Assembly (NCBI GenBank): GCA_031277855.1
Contig: JAITLO010000043.1
Span: 1 to 64,000 of the forward strand
Direction of reading: 5' to 3'
Length of the DNA stretch: 64,000 bases
DNA from: Acidovorax sp.
GTDB lineage: Bacteria; Pseudomonadota; Gammaproteobacteria; Burkholderiales; Burkholderiaceae_C
Positions 9,961-18,421 of the stretch are shown here, in pieces; positions within the stretch are counted from its first letter, which is position 1; each line of letters starts with the position of its first letter. The notes below the pieces were generated by a model, which saw only the letters and a program-made list of their open reading frames with translations, had not been told where the DNA came from and did no database searches. A program made the position numbers and the translations under genes.

Positions 9961-10827
9961 ATGGGAGAGGTTCTGCAAATCGGCCCTCTGGCCTTGCCCT
10001 GGGCACCGCTGCAACTGCTCGCAGCCTGGTGGATAGGAGATGCCCTGGCCCAGCGCCTGGCCGCCCGCCAGCAATTGCACTGGGGCCTGCAGGGCTGGCT
10101 GTTGCTGCTTGGCTGCCTGGTCATGGCCCGCGCCACCTTTGTGCTGCAGTACACAGAACACTACAGCACGCCGGCCTGGGGAGCGCTGGATATACGCGAC
10201 GGCGGCTGGACCGCTGAGGCGGGCGTTGCCACAGCCTTGCTCTATCTGGGCGTGCTGTGGTTCAGGCGCAGCCCGCTGCTGCGGGCCGCCGCCGTGGGCA
10301 CAGTCACTGCCCTGGCGCTGTGGCTGGGCGTGCAAGCATTGCGCCATGCCATAGCGCCAGGCAGCACCCCGCTGCCGGCGTTTTCCGCCGTGGCGCTGGA
10401 TGGAAAAACACTGCAGCTGGACCAGCTGCCTGCACAGCATGGCCAGCCCCTGGTCATCAACCTCTGGGCCAGTTGGTGCCCGCCCTGCCGCCGTGAGATG
10501 CCCGCCATGCTGCAAGCCCAGCGCCAGCACCCCGGCGTGCGCTTTCTCTGGGTCAACCAGGGTGAAGCCCCGGAGACGGTTCTGCGCTTTGCGGCCCAGC
10601 ACCAGCTGCCGCCGTCCCAGGTGCTGCTGGATATGCCCCAGGACCTGGGCCGCCTGCTGGGCAGCCGCGCCCTGCCCACCACCGTGTTTGTCGACGCCCA
10701 AGGCCGGCAGACCGCGCTGCGTGTGGGCGAGCTCTCTACCGCCACGCTGGCCCAACAGCTGCAAGCCCTGGGCGTTGCAGCTGCCAGCGTGCCCCCCTCT
10801 TCTTCTACGAAAACTGCCTTGCCATGA
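9961..10827 (+). CDS. Membrane-anchored TlpA-like thioredoxin
   Basis: 288 residues. The N-terminal half (residues 12-128) has about four hydrophobic segments. The C-terminal half (from about 135) is a TlpA/ResA-type thioredoxin domain with WCPPC at 172-176 and the cis-Pro loop RALPTTVFVD. The domain probably faces the periplasm and reduces disulfides. It starts one base after the DsrE-like stop and overlaps dsbG by four bases (ATGA), so the three are translationally coupled. Fusion of a polytopic segment to TlpA suggests electrons may be passed across the membrane, which is inference. Confidence 0.85.
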   Translation: MGEVLQIGPLALPWAPLQLLAAWWIGDALAQRLAARQQLHWGLQGWLLLLGCLVMARATFVLQYTEHYSTPAWGALDIRDGGWTAEAGVATALLYLGVLWFRRSPLLRAAAVGTVTALALWLGVQALRHAIAPGSTPLPAFSAVALDGKTLQLDQLPAQHGQPLVINLWASWCPPCRREMPAMLQAQRQHPGVRFLWVNQGEAPETVLRFAAQHQLPPSQVLLDMPQDLGRLLGSRALPTTVFVDAQGRQTALRVGELSTATLAQQLQALGVAAASVPPSSSTKTALP

Positions 10828-11651
10828 CACCGCTTACGTCTTTGCTTTCCACCTCTTTCGCCGCAATGCATGGGGCTCGGGCCCTGGTTGCCGGCTTGGT
10901 TCTGGCTGCGCCCTTGTCTGCAGCCTGGGCGCAAAAGCCGCCGGCGCCGATTGCCGCCATGCAGCAGTTCGGCGTGGAAATCATCGGCCCCATGAAGGCC
11001 CAGGGCGGCTTGCAGGCCTGGGCCGGCCAGCGCCAAGGCCAGCCCCTGGCCATGTACCTCACCCCCGATGGCAAGCATGTGGTCACCGGCGTGCTGCTGA
11101 ATGCCGAGGGCGAGGATGTGAACCGCTCCGCGCTGGAAACCCTGGTCCAGCCCGCGCTGGACAAACAGGCCTGGGATACCGTGCAAACCACGCACTGGGT
11201 GGCCGACGGCAGCGCCAAGGCCCCACGCGAAATCTATGTCTTCACCGACCCCAACTGCCCTTATTGCAACAAGCTCTGGGCCGATGCCCGCCCCTGGGTG
11301 GAAGCCGGCAAGGTGCAGCTGCGCCATATTCTGGTGGGGGTAATCCGCCCCGACAGCGCAGGCAAGGCGGCCGCCGTGCTGACCAGCAAGGACCCGGCCG
11401 CCGCCCTGGCCGCACATTCCAAGCTGCACGGCAGCGGCCGTGTTCAACCCGTGGATGGCAAAGGCCTGCAGCCCATGAAGAACATTCCCGCCAACATCCG
11501 CACCCAGCTGGCCAACAACCAGCACGCCATGAACCAGCTGGGCCTGTCAGCCACCCCTGCCCTGGTCTGGAAAGACGCCCAGGGCCAGGTCCACACCCTG
11601 ACCGGTGCGCCCGAGGGCAAGCTGACCGAGGTGTTTGGGCCCAAGCCCTGA
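10824..11651 (+). CDS. dsbG: Thiol:disulfide interchange protein DsbG
   Basis: Periplasmic disulfide isomerase/chaperone or sulfenic-acid reductase of the DsbC/DsbG family. 275 residues. The signal sequence ends near AWAQ (about residue 37), followed by a dimerisation region and a thioredoxin domain with CPYC at 145-148. CPYC is typical of DsbG rather than the CGYC of DsbC. The cis-Pro loop SATPALVWKD is near 240. It overlaps the TlpA-like gene by four bases. DsbG needs a membrane reductant, usually DsbD; none is in view, so the upstream TlpA-like protein may take that role. Confidence 0.87.
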   Translation: MTPLTSLLSTSFAAMHGARALVAGLVLAAPLSAAWAQKPPAPIAAMQQFGVEIIGPMKAQGGLQAWAGQRQGQPLAMYLTPDGKHVVTGVLLNAEGEDVNRSALETLVQPALDKQAWDTVQTTHWVADGSAKAPREIYVFTDPNCPYCNKLWADARPWVEAGKVQLRHILVGVIRPDSAGKAAAVLTSKDPAAALAAHSKLHGSGRVQPVDGKGLQPMKNIPANIRTQLANNQHAMNQLGLSATPALVWKDAQGQVHTLTGAPEGKLTEVFGPKP

Positions 11652-12085
11652 GAACGCCACAGGCAGGCATATCAACATCCCCCCGTGCGCACAGGGCATG
11701 CGCCGGGGTATTTGATGGGGTATCGCAAAAAATCCTTGCACATGCTCGCCTTCCCCCTGGCCGGCGCCGCCGCAGCCCACGACTCGTTTGCGGGAAAAAA
11801 CGCTGATTGCCGCATGCCTGCGACCATGCCTCTGTCAATCAAGTTCTGATCGACTTTTTCCTGCCGCACCCTTTTCCAGCGTTGAAGATGCCGCCAAGGC
11901 AATGGGCGCGCATATATTTTGTAAAATAAGAATCATACTTATTTCCATGTGTGTAGCGCCGTCTAGCCATCGCCCCTCCTGATGCCCTCGTCAGCAGACC
12001 GCAAAAGCCATAGACAGCCCGGCACTTCCCTGACTACTGCACGCACTTGCGCTGCAAGCGGGGCTTTTGCAACAACGAGGACATT
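11652..12085 (+). promoter_or_regulatory. Intergenic region before the PepSY operon, with candidate Fur box
   Basis: A 434-base gap with no convincing gene. The main feature is an AT-rich palindrome at 11923-11943, AAATAAG-AATCATA-CTTATTT. Its central 19 bases resemble the betaproteobacterial Fur-box form AATGAGAATCATTCTCATT, differing at three positions. It lies about 140 bases upstream of the first gene of a three-gene membrane operon of a type usually linked to siderophore uptake, so iron repression is likely. Confidence 0.6.
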
Positions 12086-12403
12086 GTGAGTAAAACCGTT
12101 TCCACCACTTCGCTGGGTGCTTACCGCCTGCGCGTGGCTTCCAGAGCCCTGGCCGCCATTGGCGGCGGCTATGCGCTGGCCACCGCCTGTGCTGTCGCCG
12201 GGGCGCTGGGCTTTCAGCATCTGGGCCTGGGTCGCAGCGATGCCACCATGGCGGCGAGCATGCTGTCCTTTATTGCTTTTGCCGTGGTGGCCATGTGGTG
12301 CTTTGGCTGTGCCACGGTGCAACGCGCCTGGCTGGGCTGGGCGGTTCCCACTTTGTTGCTGGCCGCATTGGCCTGGTTGCTGCAATCGGGGGCACAGGCA
12401 TGA
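12086..12403 (+). CDS. DUF3649-like small membrane protein
   Basis: 105 residues with three hydrophobic segments (GGGYALATACAVAGALGF, MLSFIAFAVVAMWCFGC, and a C-terminal segment from AVPTLLLAALAWLL). The GTG start at 12086 has CGAGG five bases upstream; a longer ATG form at 12047 lacks a site. It is the first gene of a trio with a PepSY membrane protein (four-base overlap) and a DUF3325-like protein. This trio commonly sits beside TonB-dependent siderophore receptors. The function is unknown; a supporting role in iron-siderophore handling is inferred. Confidence 0.7.
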   Translation: MSKTVSTTSLGAYRLRVASRALAAIGGGYALATACAVAGALGFQHLGLGRSDATMAASMLSFIAFAVVAMWCFGCATVQRAWLGWAVPTLLLAALAWLLQSGAQA

Positions 12404-14088
12404 GGGTGGACGGTAAGCCCGAAGGTCTGCGCCAGTCCATGTCCTGGCTGCACACCTGGAGCGGCCTGTTGCTGGGTTGGCTGCTGTATGCGGTGTTCTT
12501 CACCGGAACGATGAGCTATTTCCGCGATGAGATCACCGACTGGATGCGGCCCGAACTACACCAGTCTGTCAGCAATGAAAACACCATCCAGAAAGCACTT
12601 GATGCTATGCAAGGCATAGCACCCAAGGCTGCCACCTGGACACTGAACCTGCCAGGTCCTCGCCAGACTGCGGTCGAAGCCAGCTGGCGCGATGTAGGCG
12701 CCCCGGCCGGACGCGCCGGCCTGCAGCGGGCGGAGATTGATGCTGCCACCGGCGAGCGCCTGCAGCCGCGCGAAACCCGTGGCGGCAGTTTTTTCTACCG
12801 CTTCCACTTCGAGCTCCATGCCATGCCCCGCATCTGGGGACGCTGGATTGTGGGCATTGCCACCATGCTGATGTTGGTGGCCATCATCAGCGGCGTCATC
12901 ACGCACAAGAAGATCTTCACCGATTTCTTCACCTTCCGGCCCAAGAAGGGCCAGCGCTCCTGGCTGGACGCCCACAACGCCACGGCCGTGCTGGCCCTGC
13001 CCTTTCACATCCTCATCACCTTCAGCGGCCTGCTGCTGCTGATGCATATGCTGATGCCCTGGGGCATACAGGCGGCCTACCAGGGTGACAGCCAGGCCTA
13101 TTTTGCCGAGCTGCGGGGCAACCGCCAGGCCCAGGCCGCCGCCGGCCCCGGCGAGCGCGGCCCGCGTGCGCCTCAGGCAGATTCCGCTTCTGGCTTTCTG
13201 CCCCTGGCAGCGGTAGGCCCCATGCTGGAGCAAGCCCGCCAGCACTGGTCCGGGCGCGAGGTGGGCAGCATCACCGTGAATGCCCCCGGCACGGCACGCG
13301 CCACCGTGGAGCTGCGTGAGCGCGGCGGCACCAGCTTGCTGGACCGGGGCCTGTCCCGCAGCCTGCGCTTTGATGCTGCCAGCGGCGCCCTGCGCCAAGG
13401 CCCGGACAGCCCGCCAGTCTCCTGGGTGCGCGCCACCCACAATGTGTTTGCCAGCGTGCACCTGGGCCGCTTTGCCGAGCCCGCGCTGCGCTGGCTGCTG
13501 TTCCTCAGCGGCGTGGTGGGCTCCATCATGGCGGCCTCCGGCATGGTGCTGTGGGTGGTCAAGCGCCTGCCGGAGCGTCGCAAGCTGGGCCGCACGCCAG
13601 CAGGCCACCGCCTGGTGGAGGTGCTGAATGTGGGTGCCATTGCCGGCCTGTCCGTGGCCACGGCCGCCTACTTCTGGTTCAACCGCCTGATTCCGGCCGA
13701 CATGGCCGCGCGCAGCGACTGGGAGATTCGCGGCTTTTTCACCGTCTGGCTGCTGTGCCTGCTGCATCCGCTGCTGCGCCCGCATCGCAAGGCCTGGGCC
13801 GAGCAACTGGCCCTGGCCACGGCGCTGTTTGCGCTGCTGCCTCTGCTCAACCCGCTCACAGGAGGTGCTTCGCTGCTGCAGACCCTGGCGCAACGCCAAT
13901 GGAGTGTGGCGGGCTTTGATTTGATGATGCTGGCCCTGGCCCTGTTGCATGGGGCCATCACCTGGTGGCTGCTGCGGCCCGCCAAGGGGCAGGTATCTGC
14001 CTCTTCCAAGTCCGCTTCTGTCCGCCCCCCGCTTGCGTCTGCCGATGCGCCCGCAGTGGCCCGCACCACCTTGGAGCAAGCATCATGA
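12400..14088 (+). CDS. PepSY-associated TM helix protein (siderophore/iron-related)
   Basis: 562 residues. An N-terminal TM segment follows MSWLHTWSGLLLGWLLY, which resembles the HxxxG opening of PiuB/FhuF-associated PepSY_TM proteins. Further TM segments fall near residues 145-165, 195-215, 370-390 and in a C-terminal cluster of three or four. HFELHAMPRIWGRW and DAHNATAVLALPFHILIT are characteristic. Family members are thought to assist reduction or release of iron from siderophores at the inner membrane, which is not firmly proven. The start at 12400 overlaps the upstream stop; no SD is needed with coupling. A nearby Fur-box-like palindrome supports iron regulation. Confidence 0.85.
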   Translation: MRVDGKPEGLRQSMSWLHTWSGLLLGWLLYAVFFTGTMSYFRDEITDWMRPELHQSVSNENTIQKALDAMQGIAPKAATWTLNLPGPRQTAVEASWRDVGAPAGRAGLQRAEIDAATGERLQPRETRGGSFFYRFHFELHAMPRIWGRWIVGIATMLMLVAIISGVITHKKIFTDFFTFRPKKGQRSWLDAHNATAVLALPFHILITFSGLLLLMHMLMPWGIQAAYQGDSQAYFAELRGNRQAQAAAGPGERGPRAPQADSASGFLPLAAVGPMLEQARQHWSGREVGSITVNAPGTARATVELRERGGTSLLDRGLSRSLRFDAASGALRQGPDSPPVSWVRATHNVFASVHLGRFAEPALRWLLFLSGVVGSIMAASGMVLWVVKRLPERRKLGRTPAGHRLVEVLNVGAIAGLSVATAAYFWFNRLIPADMAARSDWEIRGFFTVWLLCLLHPLLRPHRKAWAEQLALATALFALLPLLNPLTGGASLLQTLAQRQWSVAGFDLMMLALALLHGAITWWLLRPAKGQVSASSKSASVRPPLASADAPAVARTTLEQAS

Positions 14089-14417
14089 TGGTCTGGGTTT
14101 CGCTGCTGCTGGCTTTCTCGGCCTTCACCACCATTGCCTCCACCATGGAACGCCATCTGGAGCCCCTGGGTACAGAAACGTTGGGCCAGCGCCACCTGCT
14201 GCTGTGGCGCCTGGGCGGCTATGCCTTGCTGGCTATTTCGCTGCTGCCCTGCCTGGGGCAATGGAACACCTCGGTGGCACTGGCCACCTGGGTCGGGCTG
14301 CTGACTTTTGCTGCCGGTGCACTGGGGCTGATGTTCACCTACTTGGAGCGCCATATCCGCCACCTGGCCCTGCTCACAGCCCTGCTGGGCATGGCCTTGT
14401 GGCTGGCTTGGCTGTGA
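14085..14417 (+). CDS. DUF3325-like membrane protein
   Basis: 110 residues with three to four hydrophobic segments. It starts at 14085, where the ATGATG overlaps the PepSY stop, so it is coupled to it. The MERH motif after the first helix and LERHIRHLALL later recall small proteins annotated DUF3325, which accompany PepSY_TM genes in iron-uptake clusters. No enzyme motif is visible. The trio has no TonB receptor in this window. Confidence 0.7.
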   Translation: MMVWVSLLLAFSAFTTIASTMERHLEPLGTETLGQRHLLLWRLGGYALLAISLLPCLGQWNTSVALATWVGLLTFAAGALGLMFTYLERHIRHLALLTALLGMALWLAWL

Positions 14418-14436
14418 CTTTGGCCTGAGAATGTTT

Positions 14437-14477
14437 GATTCCATCAAATTGGAAATTTATTCCAATAAAATGGAATC
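14437..14477 (+). promoter_or_regulatory. Nested palindromic operator abutting the XRE-cupin start codon
   Basis: An outer inverted repeat, GATTCCAT (14437-14444) and ATGGAATC (14470-14477), encloses an inner one, TTGGAA (14449-14454) and TTCCAA (14460-14465). Four half-sites share the core TTCCA. The last half-site directly touches the ATG of the regulator, leaving no room for a Shine-Dalgarno sequence. It is most likely an autoregulatory operator, and the transcript may be leaderless or nearly so. Confidence 0.65.
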
Positions 14478-15083
14478 ATGGACATAGACGCCCTTCTCGC
14501 CGCCCGTCTGCGTACTTTGCGCAAAGCCCAGGGCCATACCCTGGACCAACTGGCCCAGCGCAGCGGTGTGAGCCGCTCTGCGATTTCGCTGATAGAGCGT
14601 GGCGAGATCAGCCCTACAGCAGCCGTGTTGGGCAAGCTGGCTGCTGCACTGGGTCTGCCACTGGCCGCGCTGTTTGACATGGCACCAGCCAGCACCGCTC
14701 CCTCCCCGCTGGCGCGCCATGCCGCCCAACCCTGCTGGCAAGACCCGGCCAGCGGCTATCTGCGCCGCCATCTCACGCCTGCAGGTCATGGCGGGCGGCT
14801 GGAGCTGACCGAGGTGGTCTTCCCGGCAGGCCAAAGCGTGACCTTTGACAACGCCATGCACACCAGCGATGCGCCACAACAGCAGCTGTGGCTGCTGGAA
14901 GGCCAAATGACACTGACCGTGGGCACGCAATGCTGGCAGCTCCAGCCCGGTGACTGCCTGGCCATGGCGGTCAACCAGCCCATTGTCTTTGCCAACCCTT
15001 CTTCCACACCGGCACGCTATGTGCTGGCCCTGAGCAGCGCCACTTCCTCCACCTCCCCCTCTTTCACCCCCACTCCATCATGA
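14478..15083 (+). CDS. XRE-family regulator with C-terminal cupin domain
   Basis: 201 residues. A helix-turn-helix spans residues 8-62 (LRTLRKAQGHTLDQLAQRSG, then SRSAISLIERGEISPTAAVL). A small cupin-type sensor domain spans about 105-185 (QQQLWLLEGQMTLTVG, LQPGDCLAM). This MerR-unrelated, SutR/PuuR-like layout usually senses a small metabolite and controls a neighbouring enzyme or transporter. The acetyltransferase gene overlaps its stop by four bases, so the pair is one operon. A nested palindrome immediately upstream suggests autoregulation. Confidence 0.88.
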   Translation: MDIDALLAARLRTLRKAQGHTLDQLAQRSGVSRSAISLIERGEISPTAAVLGKLAAALGLPLAALFDMAPASTAPSPLARHAAQPCWQDPASGYLRRHLTPAGHGGRLELTEVVFPAGQSVTFDNAMHTSDAPQQQLWLLEGQMTLTVGTQCWQLQPGDCLAMAVNQPIVFANPSSTPARYVLALSSATSSTSPSFTPTPS

Positions 15084-15610
15084 ACCCGCACCATCTGGTG
15101 GCCTGCAGCCATGAACGCCATGCCGGCGCGATCCTGGATATCTTCAACCACGCCATCCTCCACTCCACCGCGCTGTACGACTACAAGCCGCGCACGGCCG
15201 AGCAGATGCAGGGCTGGTTTGCCGCCAAGCGCGATGGCGGTTTTCCGGTGCTGGGCCTGGAAGATGAAGCCGGCACCTTGCTGGGCTTTGCCAGCTATGG
15301 GCTGTTTCGCCCGCAGCCGGCCTATAAATACACCATGGAGCATTCGGTCTACATCCACCACAGCCAGCGCGGCCGTGGCCTGGGCCGGGTGCTGATGCAG
15401 GCCCTGATCGCTGAAGCCAGACAGCGCGATGTGCACGCCCTGGTGGGCGCCATAGATGCCGCCAATCTGGGCAGCCGCGCACTGCACGAGAAACTGGGCT
15501 TTGAACTGGTGGGCCAGCTGCCGCAGGTGGGCTTCAAGTTTGGCGGCTGGCTGGACCTGGTGCTCTACCAGATGCTGCTGGAGACGCCGCTGCAGCCTGT
15601 GGACGGCTGA
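15080..15610 (+). CDS. GNAT N-acetyltransferase (phosphinothricin/methionine sulfoximine type)
   Basis: 176 residues. It follows the Pat/MnaT (YncA) pattern: ILDIFNHAILHSTALYDYKP at the N-terminus, EHSVYIHHSQRGRGLGRVLM containing the acetyl-CoA binding Q/RxxGxG/A loop, and IDAANLGSRALHEKLGFELV. Relatives acetylate phosphinothricin, methionine sulfoximine or related amino-acid analogues. The ATG overlaps the stop of the XRE-cupin regulator, which probably controls it. The true substrate cannot be read from sequence. Confidence 0.87.
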   Translation: MNPHHLVACSHERHAGAILDIFNHAILHSTALYDYKPRTAEQMQGWFAAKRDGGFPVLGLEDEAGTLLGFASYGLFRPQPAYKYTMEHSVYIHHSQRGRGLGRVLMQALIAEARQRDVHALVGAIDAANLGSRALHEKLGFELVGQLPQVGFKFGGWLDLVLYQMLLETPLQPVDG

Positions 15611-15617
15611 GTGCATG

Positions 15618-15644
15618 AAAAAAGGGCCGGCGATGCGCCGGCCC
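15618..15644 (-). terminator. Intrinsic terminator of the autotransporter gene
   Basis: A perfect 9-bp stem, GGGCCGGCG with CGCCGGCCC around a 3-base loop, is followed on the minus strand by TTTTTT. It lies 24 bases past the autotransporter stop and also between that gene and the convergent acetyltransferase. Confidence 0.88.
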
Positions 15645-15667
15645 TCCACCCTGGAATTTATCCAGCC

Positions 15668-18421
15668 TCAGAACAGCCAGTTCAGCTTGGCCTGAATGGC
15701 ATGGGCGCTGCTGCGCCCGCCAAATTCACCGTTGTAGCCCAGCTCCAGCTGGGCATTGCGGCTGAGCTGTGCCAGAGCCTGTACACCCAGCAAGGCGCTG
15801 TTGCGCGCCAGGGGTACGCCGGCAATGGTGAACTCGCTGCCCACGCTCGAGAACGCCATGGCGCGTGTGGTGTCCATATTGCCCAGGCCACGGCGCCAGC
15901 CCAGGGTGGCGTGCAGCTTGACGTCTTTGTCTGCCAGTTGCACCTGGCTGTGGCCGCGCACACCCAGCGTCATATGCGTGCGGGTCTGGCTGCTGGACGC
16001 CGCACTCAACTCGGCAAAACCACCGCGTTCATGGAATCCATCCACACGCTGCTGGGCCACGGTCAGGCCGGCAAAGGGCTCGATGGTGGTTTTGGCATCC
16101 CAGGGCATGGCATAGCCCAGCTCGGCAAACAGCTGTGTGGTTTGGGCGCTGTAGTCCGTCTTCAAGCGCTGGCCCAGCAGGGGCACGCTGCGGTCGGTGT
16201 CTATGCTGTGGTGGCTGTAAGACAGGCCGCCCAGCACATTCACCTTGTTGACGCCGTGCGCAAAGCCCTTGCCTGCATAGACAGCGGCGCTGTAGTTGTC
16301 GATATCGGCAGACGCATACCGGGCATAGGATTTGGCGCTGGTGCGCGAATACCCCAGCAGCCCGCCCGCCCGCCAGCCGCTTTGGCCCAGATCCTGGTTC
16401 ATGCCCAGGTACAGACCGCTGGTGTTTTGCTTGAGCTTGGCCGCATTGCCATCGCCCTTCACATTGCGCCAGCTGCCTTCGACCTCCACCCAGGCGGGCA
16501 GGTCGCTGAACAAATGCCGGGAACCGACGGTGGCAATTTTGCTGCTGACATCCTCCAGCCGACCCAGGATGTTGGCATGGATCTCACCCGACAGACTGTC
16601 CAGCGCATCCGGCACCTGGCCGTCTTGCAAATGCTCGACAAAGTCGTAAATCGGTCCCGTGGTCGGGTGGGTTTCCACATCCTTGGCTACGGCCAACTGG
16701 TTGGGCGTCAGTGCCAGGTCGGAAAAATCAATCTGGTTGCGAATCCAGCCCAGCTGCACATCGTTGGCGTTGTAAATCGCCTTCAGGTCCAGGAAGGCGT
16801 AATAGTCTTCCAGCGCGGCAAACGTGCCCTTCACACCGCCGGTGGCCGTCAAAATGGTGTAAAGCGTGCCGGCTTCGAATTTCTCTTCGGCGCCAATATG
16901 CAGCACACGCCCATCCAGGTTGGCCACGCCATTGACTGCCACCACATTGCTAATGCCCGCGTTGGGGTTGGTGTGCACCGCCACGGTGGAACCTGCACCC
17001 AGATTCAGATCGCCATTCACCGTCAAGGTGCCGGTGATATTGTCCGGTACACCTGCAGCCACCGTGCCGCCGGCCTGGACCGTGGTCGCACCAACCGTGC
17101 CGGTCCCCATCAGATAGCCTTTGCTGCCCACCGTCATGAGGTTGACCAGATCGATTCCGGGGTTCACACGCAGCACCGCGGTTTGGCTGCCGTTGCCAAT
17201 CAGCACATCGCCGGTGCCTAAAGCGGTGTTGGTGGTGGGCAGCAAGGTACCACCTTGCACCCAGGTGCCGCCGGTATAGGTGCTGCTGCCATCCAGCGTC
17301 AGCGTGCCTGCGCCTTGTTTGACCAGCTTGCCGCTGCCTGCAAAGTCGGTTTGCACACCGATGTCAAAGCCATTGCTGTCGATGTTCACACCGCCCGCTT
17401 GCAGGTCCACATTGCCAAAGCGGGCCATGAAATTGGCAATGCTGCGGCGGGCCCGCAGGGTGCCGCCGTCCAGGATCAGATTGTCGGAACTGGAGTAGGC
17501 AAAGTCCTGGAGCTGGACGAGCTCCAACACCCCGCCAGAGCGGATCTCCAGCGTGGCCTTGGCGGTGGCATCACGCCCCAGCACCACATTGCTCATGACA
17601 ACGTGGCCGCCATTCTCAATCAGCAAATACCCTTCGCTGTCAGCAAACTCTCCAATGGTCAAACCCAGGGAGCCTCTCCACTGCGTGCCTGCGCCGCTGA
17701 CCGTGACCTTGCCTTTCGAGCCATCCGATATGCCAATCAGAGCGTCGCCTGTACTCACCACCTTGGCACCGTCTTGTATGGTCAGCTCCCCATTTCCATA
17801 GCTGCCAATACTCAATCCGAGTGCGCCCTTTCCCATCTCCCACAACGTGCCAGAGCCTGAGACCGTGACGCGGCCCGTGCTGCCCGCCAGGTTGCCGATC
17901 TCGGCTTTGTCGCTGCTGACCCTGGCACCGTCTGTGATGTGCATCTCCCCCGTACCGTAATAGCCTACATTCAGGGATCCATTGACCTTCCAGGTGGAGC
18001 CCACTCCCTGCACGCTGACGAAGCCGCTACCTTTGGCGGTATTGCCAACATAAGCAGATTCACTGCTCACCTGGCCACCGTCTTGAATACGCATGCTGCC
18101 CTGGCCTTTATGGCCTATTTTCAGCATCTGATTACCCAGGTCCCAGCTCGGAGAGCTGCCCGATTTTCCGGGATCGTTGTCCCCTGTCACCACCACGGTC
18201 TGCGCCCAGGAAGGTAGACCTCCACCCAAGGTCAGCATGGCAGCCGCCAAAGCAATAGCCCTCCAGCGCACTCGCACCGGGCTGTACTTGGCGCTGGCAT
18301 GGGATGCACCACTGGCAGCCCTGGTTTGACCTGTCCGCCCCTCTTTGCTGCCTGTATTTCTCCAGCCCATTATTTTTGAATGGGGCAAGGTATTTTCAGT
18401 TGTTTGCTCGGCCAATCCCAT
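15668..18421 (-). CDS. Autotransporter adhesin-like outer membrane protein
   Basis: About 917 residues, type V secretion. An unusually long charged N-terminal extension of about 60 residues precedes a hydrophobic signal core (ALAAAMLTLGGGLPSWAQ). The passenger begins with four tandem modules of about 50 residues, each with an IGxxGxGxxxIxDGAxV part and ending GSGTxW. An autotransporter-associated beta-strand repeat follows (LVKQGAGTLTLDGSSTYTGG), then a 12-strand-type beta-barrel domain (about residues 640-917) ending in the usual aromatic residue, LNWLF. The start at 18421 has AAGGAA eight bases upstream. The substrate or binding partner is unknown. It is a single gene with its own terminator. 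Confidence 0.88.
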   Translation of the reverse strand: MGLAEQTTENTLPHSKIMGWRNTGSKEGRTGQTRAASGASHASAKYSPVRVRWRAIALAAAMLTLGGGLPSWAQTVVVTGDNDPGKSGSSPSWDLGNQMLKIGHKGQGSMRIQDGGQVSSESAYVGNTAKGSGFVSVQGVGSTWKVNGSLNVGYYGTGEMHITDGARVSSDKAEIGNLAGSTGRVTVSGSGTLWEMGKGALGLSIGSYGNGELTIQDGAKVVSTGDALIGISDGSKGKVTVSGAGTQWRGSLGLTIGEFADSEGYLLIENGGHVVMSNVVLGRDATAKATLEIRSGGVLELVQLQDFAYSSSDNLILDGGTLRARRSIANFMARFGNVDLQAGGVNIDSNGFDIGVQTDFAGSGKLVKQGAGTLTLDGSSTYTGGTWVQGGTLLPTTNTALGTGDVLIGNGSQTAVLRVNPGIDLVNLMTVGSKGYLMGTGTVGATTVQAGGTVAAGVPDNITGTLTVNGDLNLGAGSTVAVHTNPNAGISNVVAVNGVANLDGRVLHIGAEEKFEAGTLYTILTATGGVKGTFAALEDYYAFLDLKAIYNANDVQLGWIRNQIDFSDLALTPNQLAVAKDVETHPTTGPIYDFVEHLQDGQVPDALDSLSGEIHANILGRLEDVSSKIATVGSRHLFSDLPAWVEVEGSWRNVKGDGNAAKLKQNTSGLYLGMNQDLGQSGWRAGGLLGYSRTSAKSYARYASADIDNYSAAVYAGKGFAHGVNKVNVLGGLSYSHHSIDTDRSVPLLGQRLKTDYSAQTTQLFAELGYAMPWDAKTTIEPFAGLTVAQQRVDGFHERGGFAELSAASSSQTRTHMTLGVRGHSQVQLADKDVKLHATLGWRRGLGNMDTTRAMAFSSVGSEFTIAGVPLARNSALLGVQALAQLSRNAQLELGYNGEFGGRSSAHAIQAKLNWLF

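Noticed and set aside
15611..17221. A 536-codon plus-strand frame opposite the autotransporter
   Set aside because: Antisense shadow; the sense strand has clear autotransporter features and a dedicated terminator.
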